From Pantoea stewartii subsp. stewartii (GTDB lineage Bacteria; Pseudomonadota; Gammaproteobacteria; Enterobacterales; Enterobacteriaceae), in assembly GCF_008801695.1 (NCBI RefSeq), contig NZ_VZPF01000027.1, positions 1-56,447 of the forward strand: a DNA stretch of 56,447 bases, given 5' to 3'. Under the pieces are notes generated by a model that was not told where the DNA came from, made no database searches, and saw only the letters and a program-made list of their open reading frames with translations. A program made the translations under genes and the position numbers. Shown piece after piece: positions 7,530 through 17,216 of this stretch (positions within the stretch are counted from its first letter, which is position 1; every line of letters starts with the position of its first letter).

Positions 7530-9818
7530 ATGCATCAACATCATACTTGTGGCTGCGGTAAGCCACGCAATACTCATCGAGCCGCAAAACCGCTTTGTGC
7601 CATTCGCCCTGTTCGTCCGGGCACCTTATCCATTACTGCGGCCTCTCCTGAAACGACAGAGCGCGCCAGCTGCGGCGGTGAATGTAGCTGCTCTGCCGCG
7701 TCTGCCGGCGAAGCCAGTGACGAAGGTGACCGACGACGATCCTCTGATGCTTTTCAGTTCAGCTGGCAGGTTAGCGGTATGGACTGCCCCAGTTGTGCCC
7801 GCGCAATCGAAACCGCCGTTCGCCAACTCCCTGACGTCCTGCAGGTCCGCGTCGTCTTTTCCAGTGAAAAACTTGTCGTTAATGCCCGCGCCCCGGTTCA
7901 GTCTGCAATAGAAGACGCGGTGGTAAAAGCAGGTTTTCATCTCTCCTCAACCTCTGTTTCTGCGCCTGCGCCATCGCCCTGGCGTGCCCGTTTCCCGCTT
8001 TTACTGCTTGCTGCGCTCATGGTAGCCAGCGCTGCGCTCAGTCAGGTGAGTGCCGTTTGGGGCGACCGGTTATTTATTCTGACGACGCTGGTCGGGCTGG
8101 TGCCGGTCGCGCGTAAGTCGTGGCAACGTCTGCGAACCGGCTCTGCCTTTACCATTGAAACTCTGATGACCCTGGCGTCGGCAGGTGCGTTATTAATTGG
8201 TGCGCATGCGGAAGCCGCCATGGTTCTGCTGCTGTTCCTGTTGGGCGAAAAACTGGAAGCCTATGCCGCAACCCGCGCGCGCAGTGGGGTAAGCCAGCTG
8301 ATGGCGCTGCGTCCCGAGTTCGCTGTGCGCCTGCAAAATGGCACCCGTAGTGAGGTGCCCCTGTCCGCGTTGCAGCCTGGCGACCGGATCGTAATCGCCG
8401 CCGGTGGCCGTTTGCCGGTCGACGGCTGCTTACTGGCGGAAAGCGCCAGTTTCGATGAGAGCGCGCTGACGGGCGAGTCGGTACCGGTGCTGCGTCAGCG
8501 TGGCGAAAAAATACTGGCGGGTGCGACCAGCGTTGATCGTCTGGTGGAACTGGAGGTGGTTTCCAGGCCTGGCGAAAGTGCCATTGACCGCATTTTGCAG
8601 TTGATTGAGGAAGCCGAAAGTCATCGTGCTCCGGTAGAACGTTTTATCGATAACTTTAGCCGGATTTACACGCCAGCCATCATGCTGCTGGCCCTGCTGG
8701 TGATGGTGCTGCCGCCCCTGTTTGGCGCGGGTGCCTGGCTGCCCTGGGTTTATAAAGGCCTGACGCTGCTGTTGATCGGCTGTCCCTGTGCGCTGGTGAT
8801 CTCCACGCCCGCCGCCATCACGTCCGGACTGGCCGCCGCCGCCCGCCGTGGTGCGCTGATTAAAGGAGGCGCGGCCCTGGAACGGCTGAGCACAGTGCAG
8901 ACGATCGCGTTCGATAAAACGGGTACGCTGACAGAAGGCCGGCCGCAGTTGACGCGAATTTTGCCGTTCGGCGAGGCTAACGAAGACGCGATTCTGCAAT
9001 TAGGTGCCGCGGTGGAACAAGGTTCTACCCATCCACTGGCAACGGCGATTGTGGCAGCCGCACAGTCCAGGGCACTGCCGCTTCCGTCTGCCACTCAACA
9101 GCAGGCACTGGCGGGAAGCGGTATTCAGGCTGAAGTGGACGGCCAGCGTATAACGTTGCTGGCACCGTCGTACGTCAGCAGCCTGAGCCCGGCGCACCAG
9201 GCAATGGTGCATGAGCAGGAAGCCCAGGGCGAAACCCTTGTGATGGTGCTGCGTAATGGCGAGGTGCTGGGGGCGCTGGCCTTACGGGACAAGCTGCGCA
9301 GCGAAACCCCCGCCGCCTTGCAGGCCTTAAAAGCGCTTGGCATCAACAGCCTCATGCTGACAGGTGATAACCCGCGGGCGGCCGCTGTCGTCGCCCAACC
9401 TTTAGGCATCGCCTGGCATGCCAGCCTGTTGCCAGCCGGTAAGGTGGAGGCGGTTCGTCAGCTCAGTGAGCAGCAGGTGGTGGCGATGGTGGGCGACGGT
9501 ATCAACGATGCGCCAGCCATGAAGGCCGCCACGCTGGGTATTGCGATGGGCAGTGGGACGGATGTCGCGCTGGAAACGGCGGATGCCGCCCTGACGCGCA
9601 ATCAGCTCAGCAACCTGGCCCCGATGATTGCTCTGGCGCGCCGCACCCGGGCGATTATCCGTCAGAATATTGCTATTGCGCTGGGGCTGAAGGCGCTGTT
9701 CCTGGTGACGACGCTGGCGGGGTTAACGGGATTGTGGCTGGCGGTGCTGGCTGATTCCGGTGCCACCGCACTGGTCACGGCAAACGCGTTGCGGCTGTTG
9801 CGCACGCGGGATGCATAA
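7530..9818 (+). CDS. zntA: Zn(II)/Cd(II)/Pb(II)-translocating P-type ATPase ZntA
   Basis: This heavy-metal P1B ATPase exports zinc, cadmium and lead across the inner membrane. Visible features are the N-terminal HMA domain with GMDCPSC, the actuator TGES, the membrane CPC of GCPCALV, the phosphorylation motif DKTGTLT and the hinge GDGINDAP. The start at 7530 follows a GGAGG. The 762-residue protein is about 30 residues longer than E. coli ZntA. The extra length is a His/Cys-bearing N-terminus (MHQHHTCGCGK) plus CGGECSCSAA before the HMA domain, likely additional metal ligands. It ends at a convergent hairpin facing tusA. Confidence 0.96.
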   Translation: MHQHHTCGCGKPRNTHRAAKPLCAIRPVRPGTLSITAASPETTERASCGGECSCSAASAGEASDEGDRRRSSDAFQFSWQVSGMDCPSCARAIETAVRQLPDVLQVRVVFSSEKLVVNARAPVQSAIEDAVVKAGFHLSSTSVSAPAPSPWRARFPLLLLAALMVASAALSQVSAVWGDRLFILTTLVGLVPVARKSWQRLRTGSAFTIETLMTLASAGALLIGAHAEAAMVLLLFLLGEKLEAYAATRARSGVSQLMALRPEFAVRLQNGTRSEVPLSALQPGDRIVIAAGGRLPVDGCLLAESASFDESALTGESVPVLRQRGEKILAGATSVDRLVELEVVSRPGESAIDRILQLIEEAESHRAPVERFIDNFSRIYTPAIMLLALLVMVLPPLFGAGAWLPWVYKGLTLLLIGCPCALVISTPAAITSGLAAAARRGALIKGGAALERLSTVQTIAFDKTGTLTEGRPQLTRILPFGEANEDAILQLGAAVEQGSTHPLATAIVAAAQSRALPLPSATQQQALAGSGIQAEVDGQRITLLAPSYVSSLSPAHQAMVHEQEAQGETLVMVLRNGEVLGALALRDKLRSETPAALQALKALGINSLMLTGDNPRAAAVVAQPLGIAWHASLLPAGKVEAVRQLSEQQVVAMVGDGINDAPAMKAATLGIAMGSGTDVALETADAALTRNQLSNLAPMIALARRTRAIIRQNIAIALGLKALFLVTTLAGLTGLWLAVLADSGATALVTANALRLLRTRDA

Positions 9819-9822
9819 CCTG

Positions 9823-9843
9823 ACGGCGGCTCACTGCCGCCGT
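9823..9843. terminator. Bidirectional hairpin between zntA and tusA
   Basis: ACGGCGGC (9823-9830) and GCCGCCGT (9836-9843) form an 8-bp stem around TCACT, followed by TTATT on the plus strand. It lies in the short convergent gap between the zntA and tusA stop codons. Confidence 0.7.
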
Positions 9844-10094
9844 TATTCTCCCATCCCTTTCTGAATCAAAAACTGGTAAGGCAGCGTGTCGGTTTGTTCG
9901 GCCAGTAGCTGGTGCTCCATAAACCGGCAAAAACCAGGGATATCCCGCGTGGTTGCCGGATCGTCCGCGATAATCAGCAGCGTTTCACCGTCCTGCATGC
10001 CGCGCACCGTTTTACGTACCATCATGACCGGCTCGGGACAACGCAGGCCCTGAGCATCCAGTTGATGGTCGGCGGAAGAAAATGCATCACTCAT
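9843..10094 (-). CDS. tusA: Sulfur carrier protein TusA
   Basis: This 83-residue protein relays persulfide sulfur from IscS to the TusBCD complex for 2-thiolation of wobble uridine in tRNA and feeds other sulfur pathways. The reactive cysteine lies in [10 protein letters not shown] (about residue 19). Context (zntA, tusA, yhhQ) is conserved with E. coli. The ATG at 10094 gives a protein close to the 81-residue E. coli form. Confidence 0.95.
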   Translation of the reverse strand: MSDAFSSADHQLDAQGLRCPEPVMMVRKTVRGMQDGETLLIIADDPATTRDIPGFCRFMEHQLLAEQTDTLPYQFLIQKGMGE

Positions 10095-10257
10095 GACGGT
10101 CTCGATTTCAGTTAACGGGCGCTTATTCTAGCGCGTCCGCCCTTTGACGCAAGGCGGTAACGATTGCGTTAAAATTAGCCATTGCATTAATAGCACAACA
10201 GGGTAAGATGCGGCCGTTTTTTGTTCATAAAACTGCAGCGCACTGAATGTTCAGTTG

Positions 10258-10294
10258 CCTGCACTGGGTTCCCTCACCCCACCACTAAAAAGGC
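10258..10294 (+). promoter_or_regulatory. Candidate preQ1-I riboswitch upstream of yhhQ
   Basis: The leader reads CTGGGTTCCCTCACCCCACC followed by ACTAAAAAGG and then the yhhQ start. TGGG (10265-10268) can pair with CCCA (10278-10281) as P1, with loop C residues available to pair with the GG of the AAAAAGG tail (10287-10293). This H-type pseudoknot with an A-rich tail is the layout of the preQ1 class I aptamer. The tail doubles as the Shine-Dalgarno sequence, so ligand binding would block translation. The downstream gene encodes a queuosine-precursor transporter, which fits. Confidence 0.65.
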
Positions 10295-10299
10295 TTACT

Positions 10300-10965
10300 A
10301 TGCTCGCATTTACCCCGCGTCAGCGCGCTCATACGCTCGTCTGGTTGTCCCTGTTTCATCTGCTGGTGATCACTTCCAGCAATTATCTGGTGCAGTTGCC
10401 TGTTTCCCTTTTCGGTTTTCATACCACCTGGGGCGCCTTTGGCTTTCCGTTTATTTTCCTGGCCACTGATCTGACCGTGCGCATCTTTGGTGCGCCGCTT
10501 GCACGCCGCATTATTCTGGCGGTGATGGTGCCGGCCCTGTTTATCTCTTACGCGATTTCCAGCCTGTTTTACCAGGGCGAATGGCAAGGCTGGCAGGCGC
10601 TGCAACAGGTAAACCTGTTTGTCGCCCGTATCGCCTGCGCCAGCTTTATGGCTTACGCATTGGGCCAGATTCTGGATGTGCACGTTTTCAACCGCCTGCG
10701 TCGCTTGCCGCAGTGGTGGGTGGCGCCAGGCTGTGCCATGTTTTTAGGCAACATCAGCGATACGCTGGCCTTCTTTTTCATTGCCTTCTACAAAAGCTCC
10801 GATCCGTTTATGGCACAGCACTGGGTAGAAATCGCTCTGGCCGATTACAGTTTCAAAGTGCTGATTTGTATGATTTTCTTTTTGCCTGCCTATGGTGTTT
10901 TACTCAACGCTGCGCTCAAACGCCTGGCCGAACGCCAGGCCCAGCCGCAGATACATTTCGGCTAA
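10300..10965 (+). CDS. yhhQ: Queuosine precursor transporter YhhQ (QPTR/ECF-like)
   Basis: This 221-residue membrane protein belongs to the COG1738 family, shown in E. coli to take up 7-cyano- and 7-aminomethyl-7-deazaguanine for queuosine tRNA modification. The segment from SLFHLLVITSSNYLVQLPVS to GFHTTWGAF matches the family closely, and there are about six hydrophobic segments. The ATG at 10300 is chosen because it matches the family length and follows an AAAAAGG ribosome site. The preceding leader has a candidate preQ1 riboswitch, and queH lies elsewhere in this window. Confidence 0.95.
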   Translation: MLAFTPRQRAHTLVWLSLFHLLVITSSNYLVQLPVSLFGFHTTWGAFGFPFIFLATDLTVRIFGAPLARRIILAVMVPALFISYAISSLFYQGEWQGWQALQQVNLFVARIACASFMAYALGQILDVHVFNRLRRLPQWWVAPGCAMFLGNISDTLAFFFIAFYKSSDPFMAQHWVEIALADYSFKVLICMIFFLPAYGVLLNAALKRLAERQAQPQIHFG

Positions 10966-11082
10966 CCGGCAATACAGCCTTTCCTGACAATCCGCTAAAA
11001 TCTCCTGACAATATTCAGGTTGCGTTTGCAACCTGATTCCTGTTGTATAAACGCCTTCGTGGAATGTTAAAAAGGGATTCTG

Positions 11083-11637
11083 ATGCGTAATTTAGTGAAA
11101 TATGCGGGAATTGGTTTGCTGGTACTCGGCCTTGCCGCCTGCGATCAAAAGAAAGATGAAGCAGCAAACGATAATGGCGCATCTGCCAGTCAGTCTGCAC
11201 AAACCGTGGCGCTGATGGACGGTAAATTACGTTTTACCCTGCCACCTGGCCTGTCAGATAAGAGCGGTAAACTGGGTTCTCAGAGTACCAACATGCACGT
11301 TTATGCTGATGAAAGCGGTGCGCGGGCGATTATCGTCATTGCCGGCGAGCCGACGAATGAGGCTCTGGATGTGTTAGCGCAACGCATGGAACAACAGCAG
11401 CGTAATCGCGATCCCCAGCTTCAGGTTGTCTCCAATAAAGCGGTCACGCTGGGCGGTGAGCCGGCACAGCAGCTGGATACCGTCATCTCAGCAAACAACC
11501 AGACCTCCTGGTCCTCGGTTGTTCTGGCCAAAGTCGATGGTAAGCTGATGACGATGCAGATTACGCTGCCCGGGGACAATCAACAGCAGGCCCAAAGCGA
11601 TGCTGAAACCGTGGTGAAAAGCATTACCCTGAAATAA
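11083..11637 (+). CDS. dcrB: DcrB-family lipoprotein
   Basis: This 184-residue protein has a lipoprotein signal peptide with the lipobox LGLAAC (cysteine near residue 20). The rest is a DcrB/DUF1795 domain. DcrB is required in E. coli for infection by some phages (C1, C6) and has been linked to lipoprotein maturation. It marks the end of the first core block; in E. coli yhhS and yhhT follow, whereas here the iol cluster intervenes and yhhT appears 12 kb later. Confidence 0.94.
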   Translation: MRNLVKYAGIGLLVLGLAACDQKKDEAANDNGASASQSAQTVALMDGKLRFTLPPGLSDKSGKLGSQSTNMHVYADESGARAIIVIAGEPTNEALDVLAQRMEQQQRNRDPQLQVVSNKAVTLGGEPAQQLDTVISANNQTSWSSVVLAKVDGKLMTMQITLPGDNQQQAQSDAETVVKSITLK

Positions 11638-11670
11638 CGGCAAGGGCACACCACCCCACCGCGCGTTAAT

Positions 11671-11709
11671 ACTGAGCCATGCAATGATCATTCTGCCGCA
11701 TGGCTCAGT
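11671..11709. terminator. Long perfect hairpin between dcrB and iolC
   Basis: ACTGAGCCATGC (11671-11682) and GCATGGCTCAGT (11698-11709) form a perfect 12-bp stem. The loop contains AATGATCATT, itself a palindrome. It sits between the convergent stops of dcrB and iolC. Only a weak T-run flanks it, so it may act as a barrier or an RNA-stability hairpin rather than a classical terminator. Confidence 0.6.
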
Positions 11710-11729
11710 TATCACTCATCCCTTCTGCT

Positions 11730-13652
11730 TTAGACACACTGTTCGCGCGCCTGACGCCAGTAATCAATCAGCCGCAGGTAGTTCTCTTTTACCGCCGCCA
11801 CCAGTGCGTCGTCACGTATTTCACCCTGCAACCACTGGCGCGAGGGCTGTGCAAAGATTGTGCGCCCCACCGCAAACCCTTTTACCCACGGGGCCTGCGC
11901 CGCCGCGGCAAACCCCGCTTTAAGCGTGGCTTCTGGCGCATCAAGTCCCAGTAATAAAATGCCACGACAGTAAGGATCCTGCTGTTCGATCAAGGCACCT
12001 ATGTCACGCCAGCTTGCCGGAGACAGGGGTGGGAGCTTCCACCAGTCAGGCTTGATGCCAAGCGCATAAAAGTGGTTCAGCATCTTCAGAAAATGCGCTT
12101 CATTGTGGTCTGGCTGGCTGTCAGGCAGGATCACTTCCAGCAGTAACTCATGACCGCTCTGGTTACAGCTTTTCCACACTTCCAGCAACAGCGCGTCCTG
12201 CTCCTCGCGCAGTTCGGCACTGTCGTGAGGATGATAAAACACCAGGCATTTTACCACATGCTCCGCTGGCCAGCCGATCAACTGGGAACCAATGCTGCCA
12301 TGTTCCAGGCGTAACGGACGCGACCCCGGTAGTTCAATGGGTCGGCCAATCCATCGGTTCTTACCCGTAATCGCATTCAGCGTTTTCTGACCGAAGGTCG
12401 TGTCCGCCAGAATGCCGCTTTTACTTTCAATGCCGGCTTGCTGCACGGCCTGCTCCGCAGCCTGCAATAGCAAAAGTTTCAACTGCGGAATGCGCGAAAC
12501 GTCCGCGCCAGCCTCCGTAGCCATCTCTACCAGCTGTTTGCGGTGATCAAAAGCGAAAATATTCAGTTCCGGCCAGGCGTGTTGACGCGACGTGACGCGG
12601 TGCAGATGGGTCAGACGGCTATCCAGATCGGGGCGTTTCACGTCCTGTTCGCGGCTTAAAAAGTCATCCAGCTCCTGTCGGGTGGGCATCGCAGGGGCGC
12701 ACCCGTGTCGCGAAACCACCAACGCGCCACAGGCGTTTGCGTAGCGGCAGGCCTGTTCCCATCCTTCATCATTTAACCAACCGCGCAGCAGACCGGACAT
12801 AAACGCGTCCCCTGCACCCAGCACATTCAGGACCTCGACACGCACGCCGCTGTGCAGTTTCACCGCTGCCCAGTTGTCTGGAATCGCGCCTTCAAATACC
12901 ACGCATCCCATTGCTCCTCGCTTACAGACCAGCGTTGCGTTGCTCACCGTGCGCACGTTTTTCAGCGCGGTCAGCGTATCGGTGCTGCCGCCTGCGATAT
13001 GAAACTCTTCTTCCGTGCCGACAATGAGATCGAAATAATGCATAACCTGCTGCAGTTGCGCGGTGACTTCAGAGGAGGCAATAAACCGGGTTTCCCCGTC
13101 CCCCAGTGAAGTCAGGCCCCACAATACCGGGCGATAGTCGATGTCCAGCGCGGTACGCAGACCATGCTTACGGGCATACTCCAGCGCTTTCAGCACGGCC
13201 GCTCGCGTCTGCGGGTGCGACAAATGCGTGCCGGTTACCGCAACCGAGCGAGAAGAAGCGATAAAGTCTTCATTAATGTCGTCTGGCACCAGGGCCATAT
13301 CGGCGCAGTTGTCGCGGTAAAAAATCAGCGGAAAAGTGTCTTCATCTTTAATGCCCAGGATGACCAGAGCGGTCAGCCGCTTTTTGTCCGTGATAAGTGC
13401 TTCTGTATTGCAGCCGACCCGCTGCAAACTTTCCCGCAGAAAACGGCCATTATGTTCATCGCCTACACGAGCCAGCATGGCGGATTTCAGCCCCTGAATC
13501 GCCGTACCGTATGCGACATTGCCTGATGACCCGCCCAGATATTTCGCGAAAGACGTGGTGTCTTCCAGCCGCGCGCCAATTTGCTGACCATAGAAGTCGA
13601 CGGCAATGCGTCCGATACAAATCACATCAAGACGCTTCTGTTCTCTCTGCAT
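11730..13652 (-). CDS. iolC: Bifunctional 5-dehydro-2-deoxygluconokinase IolC with C-terminal DUF2090 domain
   Basis: The first 325 residues are a PfkB-type carbohydrate kinase: GRIAVDFYG at the N-terminus and the catalytic motif LGAGDAFMSGLL. It phosphorylates 5-dehydro-2-deoxy-D-gluconate in myo-inositol breakdown. Residues from about 330 to 640 form a TIM-barrel-like DUF2090 domain, fused to IolC in many proteobacteria; it resembles aldolases such as IolJ and may cleave the product, but this is inferred from the fusion. The gene diverges from iolD, and the ATG at 13652 gives the family start. Confidence 0.94.
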   Translation of the reverse strand: MQREQKRLDVICIGRIAVDFYGQQIGARLEDTTSFAKYLGGSSGNVAYGTAIQGLKSAMLARVGDEHNGRFLRESLQRVGCNTEALITDKKRLTALVILGIKDEDTFPLIFYRDNCADMALVPDDINEDFIASSRSVAVTGTHLSHPQTRAAVLKALEYARKHGLRTALDIDYRPVLWGLTSLGDGETRFIASSEVTAQLQQVMHYFDLIVGTEEEFHIAGGSTDTLTALKNVRTVSNATLVCKRGAMGCVVFEGAIPDNWAAVKLHSGVRVEVLNVLGAGDAFMSGLLRGWLNDEGWEQACRYANACGALVVSRHGCAPAMPTRQELDDFLSREQDVKRPDLDSRLTHLHRVTSRQHAWPELNIFAFDHRKQLVEMATEAGADVSRIPQLKLLLLQAAEQAVQQAGIESKSGILADTTFGQKTLNAITGKNRWIGRPIELPGSRPLRLEHGSIGSQLIGWPAEHVVKCLVFYHPHDSAELREEQDALLLEVWKSCNQSGHELLLEVILPDSQPDHNEAHFLKMLNHFYALGIKPDWWKLPPLSPASWRDIGALIEQQDPYCRGILLLGLDAPEATLKAGFAAAAQAPWVKGFAVGRTIFAQPSRQWLQGEIRDDALVAAVKENYLRLIDYWRQAREQCV

Positions 13653-14177
13653 GCTTCTGGTTTCCTTCTGTGATGAGCAGACACTGCGGACAGGTTGTGC
13701 GTGGGGTCTGAAGGTGTCTGGTTAACGATAAACGCAGTATGAGGAACAAATATTCCAAACTCAATTCAAAATGAAACTTACACTGCGATTATGTGAAGCA
13801 GTTAAAAATCTGTTATGCCCGACACGTCAGTCAGGCGTTGCCGGACGGGACCTCGCGGACCCGGTGCGACAGGGCCATGACGCTCCTGCCCGTTTTGCAG
13901 CATCTTTCTGCGTGATGAAATAAAATCTCGAAAACTTTGTAACTCTCACTAAACATTCCAGTTACGCTTATGGCATAGCTTCCCGCTGTCCTGTCAGCAA
14001 GGGTAAATTTGATCCCCCTCGCAAAATGAAATATTTCTTCTGTAATCGTATTTTATGAAAAATGCATTTATTTATAATTCTCTGACATTTCAGTTCTTCA
14101 GGTAGCCTTTTCCGTTACGTCACGCCTTTTTAGCGCGGTGCCGGACTCTGCTACTGCCAGCACGTTGAGGAAGGTTT
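13653..14177. promoter_or_regulatory. Divergent iolC/iolD control region with candidate IolR operators
   Basis: This 525-bp AT-rich gap separates divergent iolC and iolD. Two dyads resemble those near other iol genes: GGAACAAATATTCC (13743-13756), on the iolC side, and the perfect palindrome GAAATATTTC (14028-14037), on the iolD side. They fit a loose GRAA-N-TTYC pattern that recurs upstream of iolR and iolA, so they are candidate sites for the RpiR-type IolR. No gene is evident. Confidence 0.5.
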
Positions 14178-16118
14178 ATGGCCACCATCAAACTGACTAC
14201 CGCACAGGCATTAGTTAAGTTTCTCGATAATCAATACATTGATGTAGACGGCACAGAGACAAAGTTTGTAAAAGGCATTTTTGCCATTTTCGGTCATGGC
14301 AATGTGTTGGGACTGGGACAAGCGCTGGAGCACGACAGCGGCGATCTGGTGGTCTATCAGGGGCGTAATGAACAAGGGATGGCCCACGCCGCAACGGGCT
14401 TTGCCAAACAGTCTTTGCGCCGCCAGATTATCGCCTGTACGTCGTCCGTAGGGCCTGGCGCCGCCAATATGCTGACGGCCGCCGCCACTGCCACCGCAAA
14501 CCGAATTCCTCTTCTGCTCCTGCCGGGCGACGTCTTTGCCACCCGCCAGCCCGATCCGGTCCTGCAGCAGATTGAGCAGCCCTGGGATCTGAGTATCAGC
14601 ACCAACGACGCCTTTCGTGCCGTCAGTAAATACTGGGACCGCGTCAGCCGTCCGGAGCAACTGATGAGCGCCTGTATTAACGCCATGCGCGTCCTGACCG
14701 ATCCGGCTGAAACGGGTGCCGTCACGCTCTCTTTACCGCAGGATGTTCAGGGTGAAGCCTGGGATTATCCGGATTATTTCTTCCAGAAACGCGTTCATCG
14801 TCTGGATCGGCGTCAACCCACCGTTGCCCAGCTCGAAGATGCGCTGAAGCTCATCATCCGTAAACGTAAGCCATTAATTATCTGCGGCGGGGGCGTGAAA
14901 TATTCCGGCGCAGGCGAGGCACTGCGTGCATTTGCCGAACGCTATCAGATTCCGTTTGCTGAAACCCAGGCGGGAAAAGGTACCTTATTATCTGATCATC
15001 CTCTCAACGTCGGCGGCGTGGGTGAAACCGGCTGTCTGGCGGCCAACCTGCTGGCAAAAGAGGCCGATCTGGTGATAGGCATTGGAACGCGCTACACCGA
15101 TTTCACCACCTCGTCGAAATGGATCTTCCGGCATCCTGATGTGAGCTTTCTGAATGTCAACGTCAGCAACTTTGACAGTTATAAGCTCGATGGCGTGCAG
15201 TTGCTGGCCGACGCACGTGAAGCACTGCTGGCGCTCAGCCATGGACTGGTTTCACAGCACTATGCCAACGACTGGGGCGATCAGATTGCCCTGGCCCGGC
15301 AGCAGCTGGAAGACGAGACACAGCGCGTTTATCACATCACGCCCAACGATACCGCCTTTGAGCCTGAGATTACCGATCACCTTGACCGAAAAGCCGTCTA
15401 TGCCGAATTTAACCGCCTTACGCAGTCTTTGCTGACACAAAGCAGCGTAGTGGGCACGCTGAATCAGCACCTGCCTGCCGATGCCGTGATCGTGGGCGCT
15501 GCGGGCAGCCTGCCCGGCGACCTGCAACGCGCCTGGCGTACGCGGGGTTATAACGGCTATCACCTTGAATATGGTTACTCTTGCATGGGGTACGAAGTGA
15601 ATGCGGCACTGGGCGTCAAACTGGCGCAGCCTGAGCGAGAGGTTTATGCCCTGGTAGGCGATGGCTCGTTCATGATGCTGCATTCCGAGCTGGTGACCTC
15701 CCTTCAGGAAGGGGCGAAAATCAATGTGGTCCTGCTGGATAACATGAGCAATGGCTGCATTAACAACCTGCAAATGGGGCACGGCATGGACAGCTTTGTT
15801 ACCGAGTTCCGTTTCCGTAATCCGGATGGTGGCAAGCTCGACGGCGGACTGGTTCCGGTGGATTTTGCCGCCATTGCTGCCGGTTATGGCTGCAAAACCT
15901 ATCGCGTCAGTACGCTGGAGCAGCTTACCGCCGCGCTGGAAGACGCAAAAACGCAGCGCGTTTCCACGCTGATTGATATCAAAGTGCTGCCCAAGACCAT
16001 GATTCACAACTACTTCAGCTGGTGGCACGTTGGTGTGGCACAAACCGCCCACTCGACGCGCGCGCAACAGGTGGCGAACACGCTGAATACGCATCTGGCT
16101 CAGGCCCGTAAATACTGA
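14178..16118 (+). CDS. iolD: 3D-(3,5/4)-trihydroxycyclohexane-1,2-dione acylhydrolase IolD
   Basis: This 646-residue thiamine-diphosphate enzyme opens the ring of the third intermediate of inositol catabolism. It has the acetolactate-synthase-like layout: N-terminal Pyr domain with [11 protein letters not shown], a central domain, and a C-terminal PP domain carrying the ThDP signature VGDGSFMM through DNMSNG (about residues 493-522). The ATG at 14178 follows GAGGAAGG. It starts the iolD-iolG-iolE unit. Confidence 0.95.
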   Translation: MATIKLTTAQALVKFLDNQYIDVDGTETKFVKGIFAIFGHGNVLGLGQALEHDSGDLVVYQGRNEQGMAHAATGFAKQSLRRQIIACTSSVGPGAANMLTAAATATANRIPLLLLPGDVFATRQPDPVLQQIEQPWDLSISTNDAFRAVSKYWDRVSRPEQLMSACINAMRVLTDPAETGAVTLSLPQDVQGEAWDYPDYFFQKRVHRLDRRQPTVAQLEDALKLIIRKRKPLIICGGGVKYSGAGEALRAFAERYQIPFAETQAGKGTLLSDHPLNVGGVGETGCLAANLLAKEADLVIGIGTRYTDFTTSSKWIFRHPDVSFLNVNVSNFDSYKLDGVQLLADAREALLALSHGLVSQHYANDWGDQIALARQQLEDETQRVYHITPNDTAFEPEITDHLDRKAVYAEFNRLTQSLLTQSSVVGTLNQHLPADAVIVGAAGSLPGDLQRAWRTRGYNGYHLEYGYSCMGYEVNAALGVKLAQPEREVYALVGDGSFMMLHSELVTSLQEGAKINVVLLDNMSNGCINNLQMGHGMDSFVTEFRFRNPDGGKLDGGLVPVDFAAIAAGYGCKTYRVSTLEQLTAALEDAKTQRVSTLIDIKVLPKTMIHNYFSWWHVGVAQTAHSTRAQQVANTLNTHLAQARKY

Positions 16119-16178
16119 TTTCCGGGCCGTCTGACGGCCCATGTTTCTACTCTCCGATTTAACCCTACAGGTGTAATT

Positions 16179-17189
16179 ATGACATTGAAACTTGGTGTGA
16201 TTGGAACAGGTGCGATTGGTCAGGAGCACATTCGCCGCTGCAACAATGTCTTAGAAGGGGCAAAAGTGGTTGCGGTATCCGATATCAATGCGGAAGGCGC
16301 CAAAGCCGCGCTGCAACGTCTGAACAGTGATGCAGACGTATGCGAGGATGGCTTCGCAGTCATTCAGTCACCCAACGTGGATGCCGTGCTCGTCACCTCC
16401 TGGGACCCGACCCATGAAGCGTTCACGCTGGCCGCCATTGAAGCGGGCAAACCGGTCTTCTGTGAGAAGCCGCTGGCGATGAGCGCTGAAGGCTGTCGTC
16501 GTATCGTGGACGCCGAGATCAAACACGGCAAACGTCTCGTACAGGTCGGCTTTATGCGCCCCTACGATGCCGGTTATCGGGCATTGAAAAAGGTGATTAC
16601 CGATGGCGATATCGGTGAGCCGCTGATGCTGCATTGCGCGCACCGCAACCCGACGGTGCCGGAAAACTACAACACCGAAATGGCGATTACCAATACGCTG
16701 ATCCACGAGCTGGATGTCCTGCGCTGGCTGACCCGCGACGACTATAAAACCGTGCAGGTGGTGTTCCCGCGCATCAGTTCTAAAGCCCGTCCACACCTGA
16801 AAGACCCGCAAATCGTTCTGTTTGAAACGCAAAAAGGGATTCGCATTGATGTGGAGATCTTTGTGAACTGTACCTACGGCTACGATATTCAGTGCGAAGT
16901 CGTGGGCGAGGAAGGTATCGCCAGGCTGCCCGAGCCGTCATCGGTACAGTTACGTAAAGACGCCAAACTGTCCAATACCATTCTGGTCGACTGGAAAGAT
17001 CGCTTTATTGAGGCGTACGACGTTGAGCTACAGGCCTTTATCAACGACGTAAAAGCGGGCCAGTTAACCGGTCCTTCCGCATGGGATGGTTTTGCCGCCT
17101 CGGTCGCTGCTGACGCCTGTATCAAAGCGCAGAAGAGCGGCGCGATCGAACCCATTGAAATGCCCGCCCGTCCGGCATTTTATAACTGA
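16179..17189 (+). CDS. iolG: Inositol 2-dehydrogenase IolG
   Basis: This 336-residue Gfo/Idh/MocA-family NAD-dependent dehydrogenase oxidises myo-inositol to scyllo-inosose, the first step of the pathway. The Rossmann motif [13 protein letters not shown] is at residues 6-18, EKPLAM (about residue 96) carries the conserved lysine, and the active-site aspartate and histidine are plausibly in IHELDVLRW. It lies between iolD and iolE, 60 and 27 bp apart, in one transcription unit. Confidence 0.95.
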   Translation: MTLKLGVIGTGAIGQEHIRRCNNVLEGAKVVAVSDINAEGAKAALQRLNSDADVCEDGFAVIQSPNVDAVLVTSWDPTHEAFTLAAIEAGKPVFCEKPLAMSAEGCRRIVDAEIKHGKRLVQVGFMRPYDAGYRALKKVITDGDIGEPLMLHCAHRNPTVPENYNTEMAITNTLIHELDVLRWLTRDDYKTVQVVFPRISSKARPHLKDPQIVLFETQKGIRIDVEIFVNCTYGYDIQCEVVGEEGIARLPEPSSVQLRKDAKLSNTILVDWKDRFIEAYDVELQAFINDVKAGQLTGPSAWDGFAASVAADACIKAQKSGAIEPIEMPARPAFYN

Positions 17190-17216
17190 CTCCTCTCGCC
17201 TTCAGGCAGGTAACTG

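Noticed and set aside
13810..13870. REP/BIME-type element in the iolC-iolD gap
   Set aside because: There is a short GCCGGACG-like stretch but the arms do not pair well enough to call a REP element.
15252..16229. A 325-codon minus-strand frame opposite iolD/iolG
   Set aside because: It overlaps two well-supported genes in antisense and starts inside iolG.
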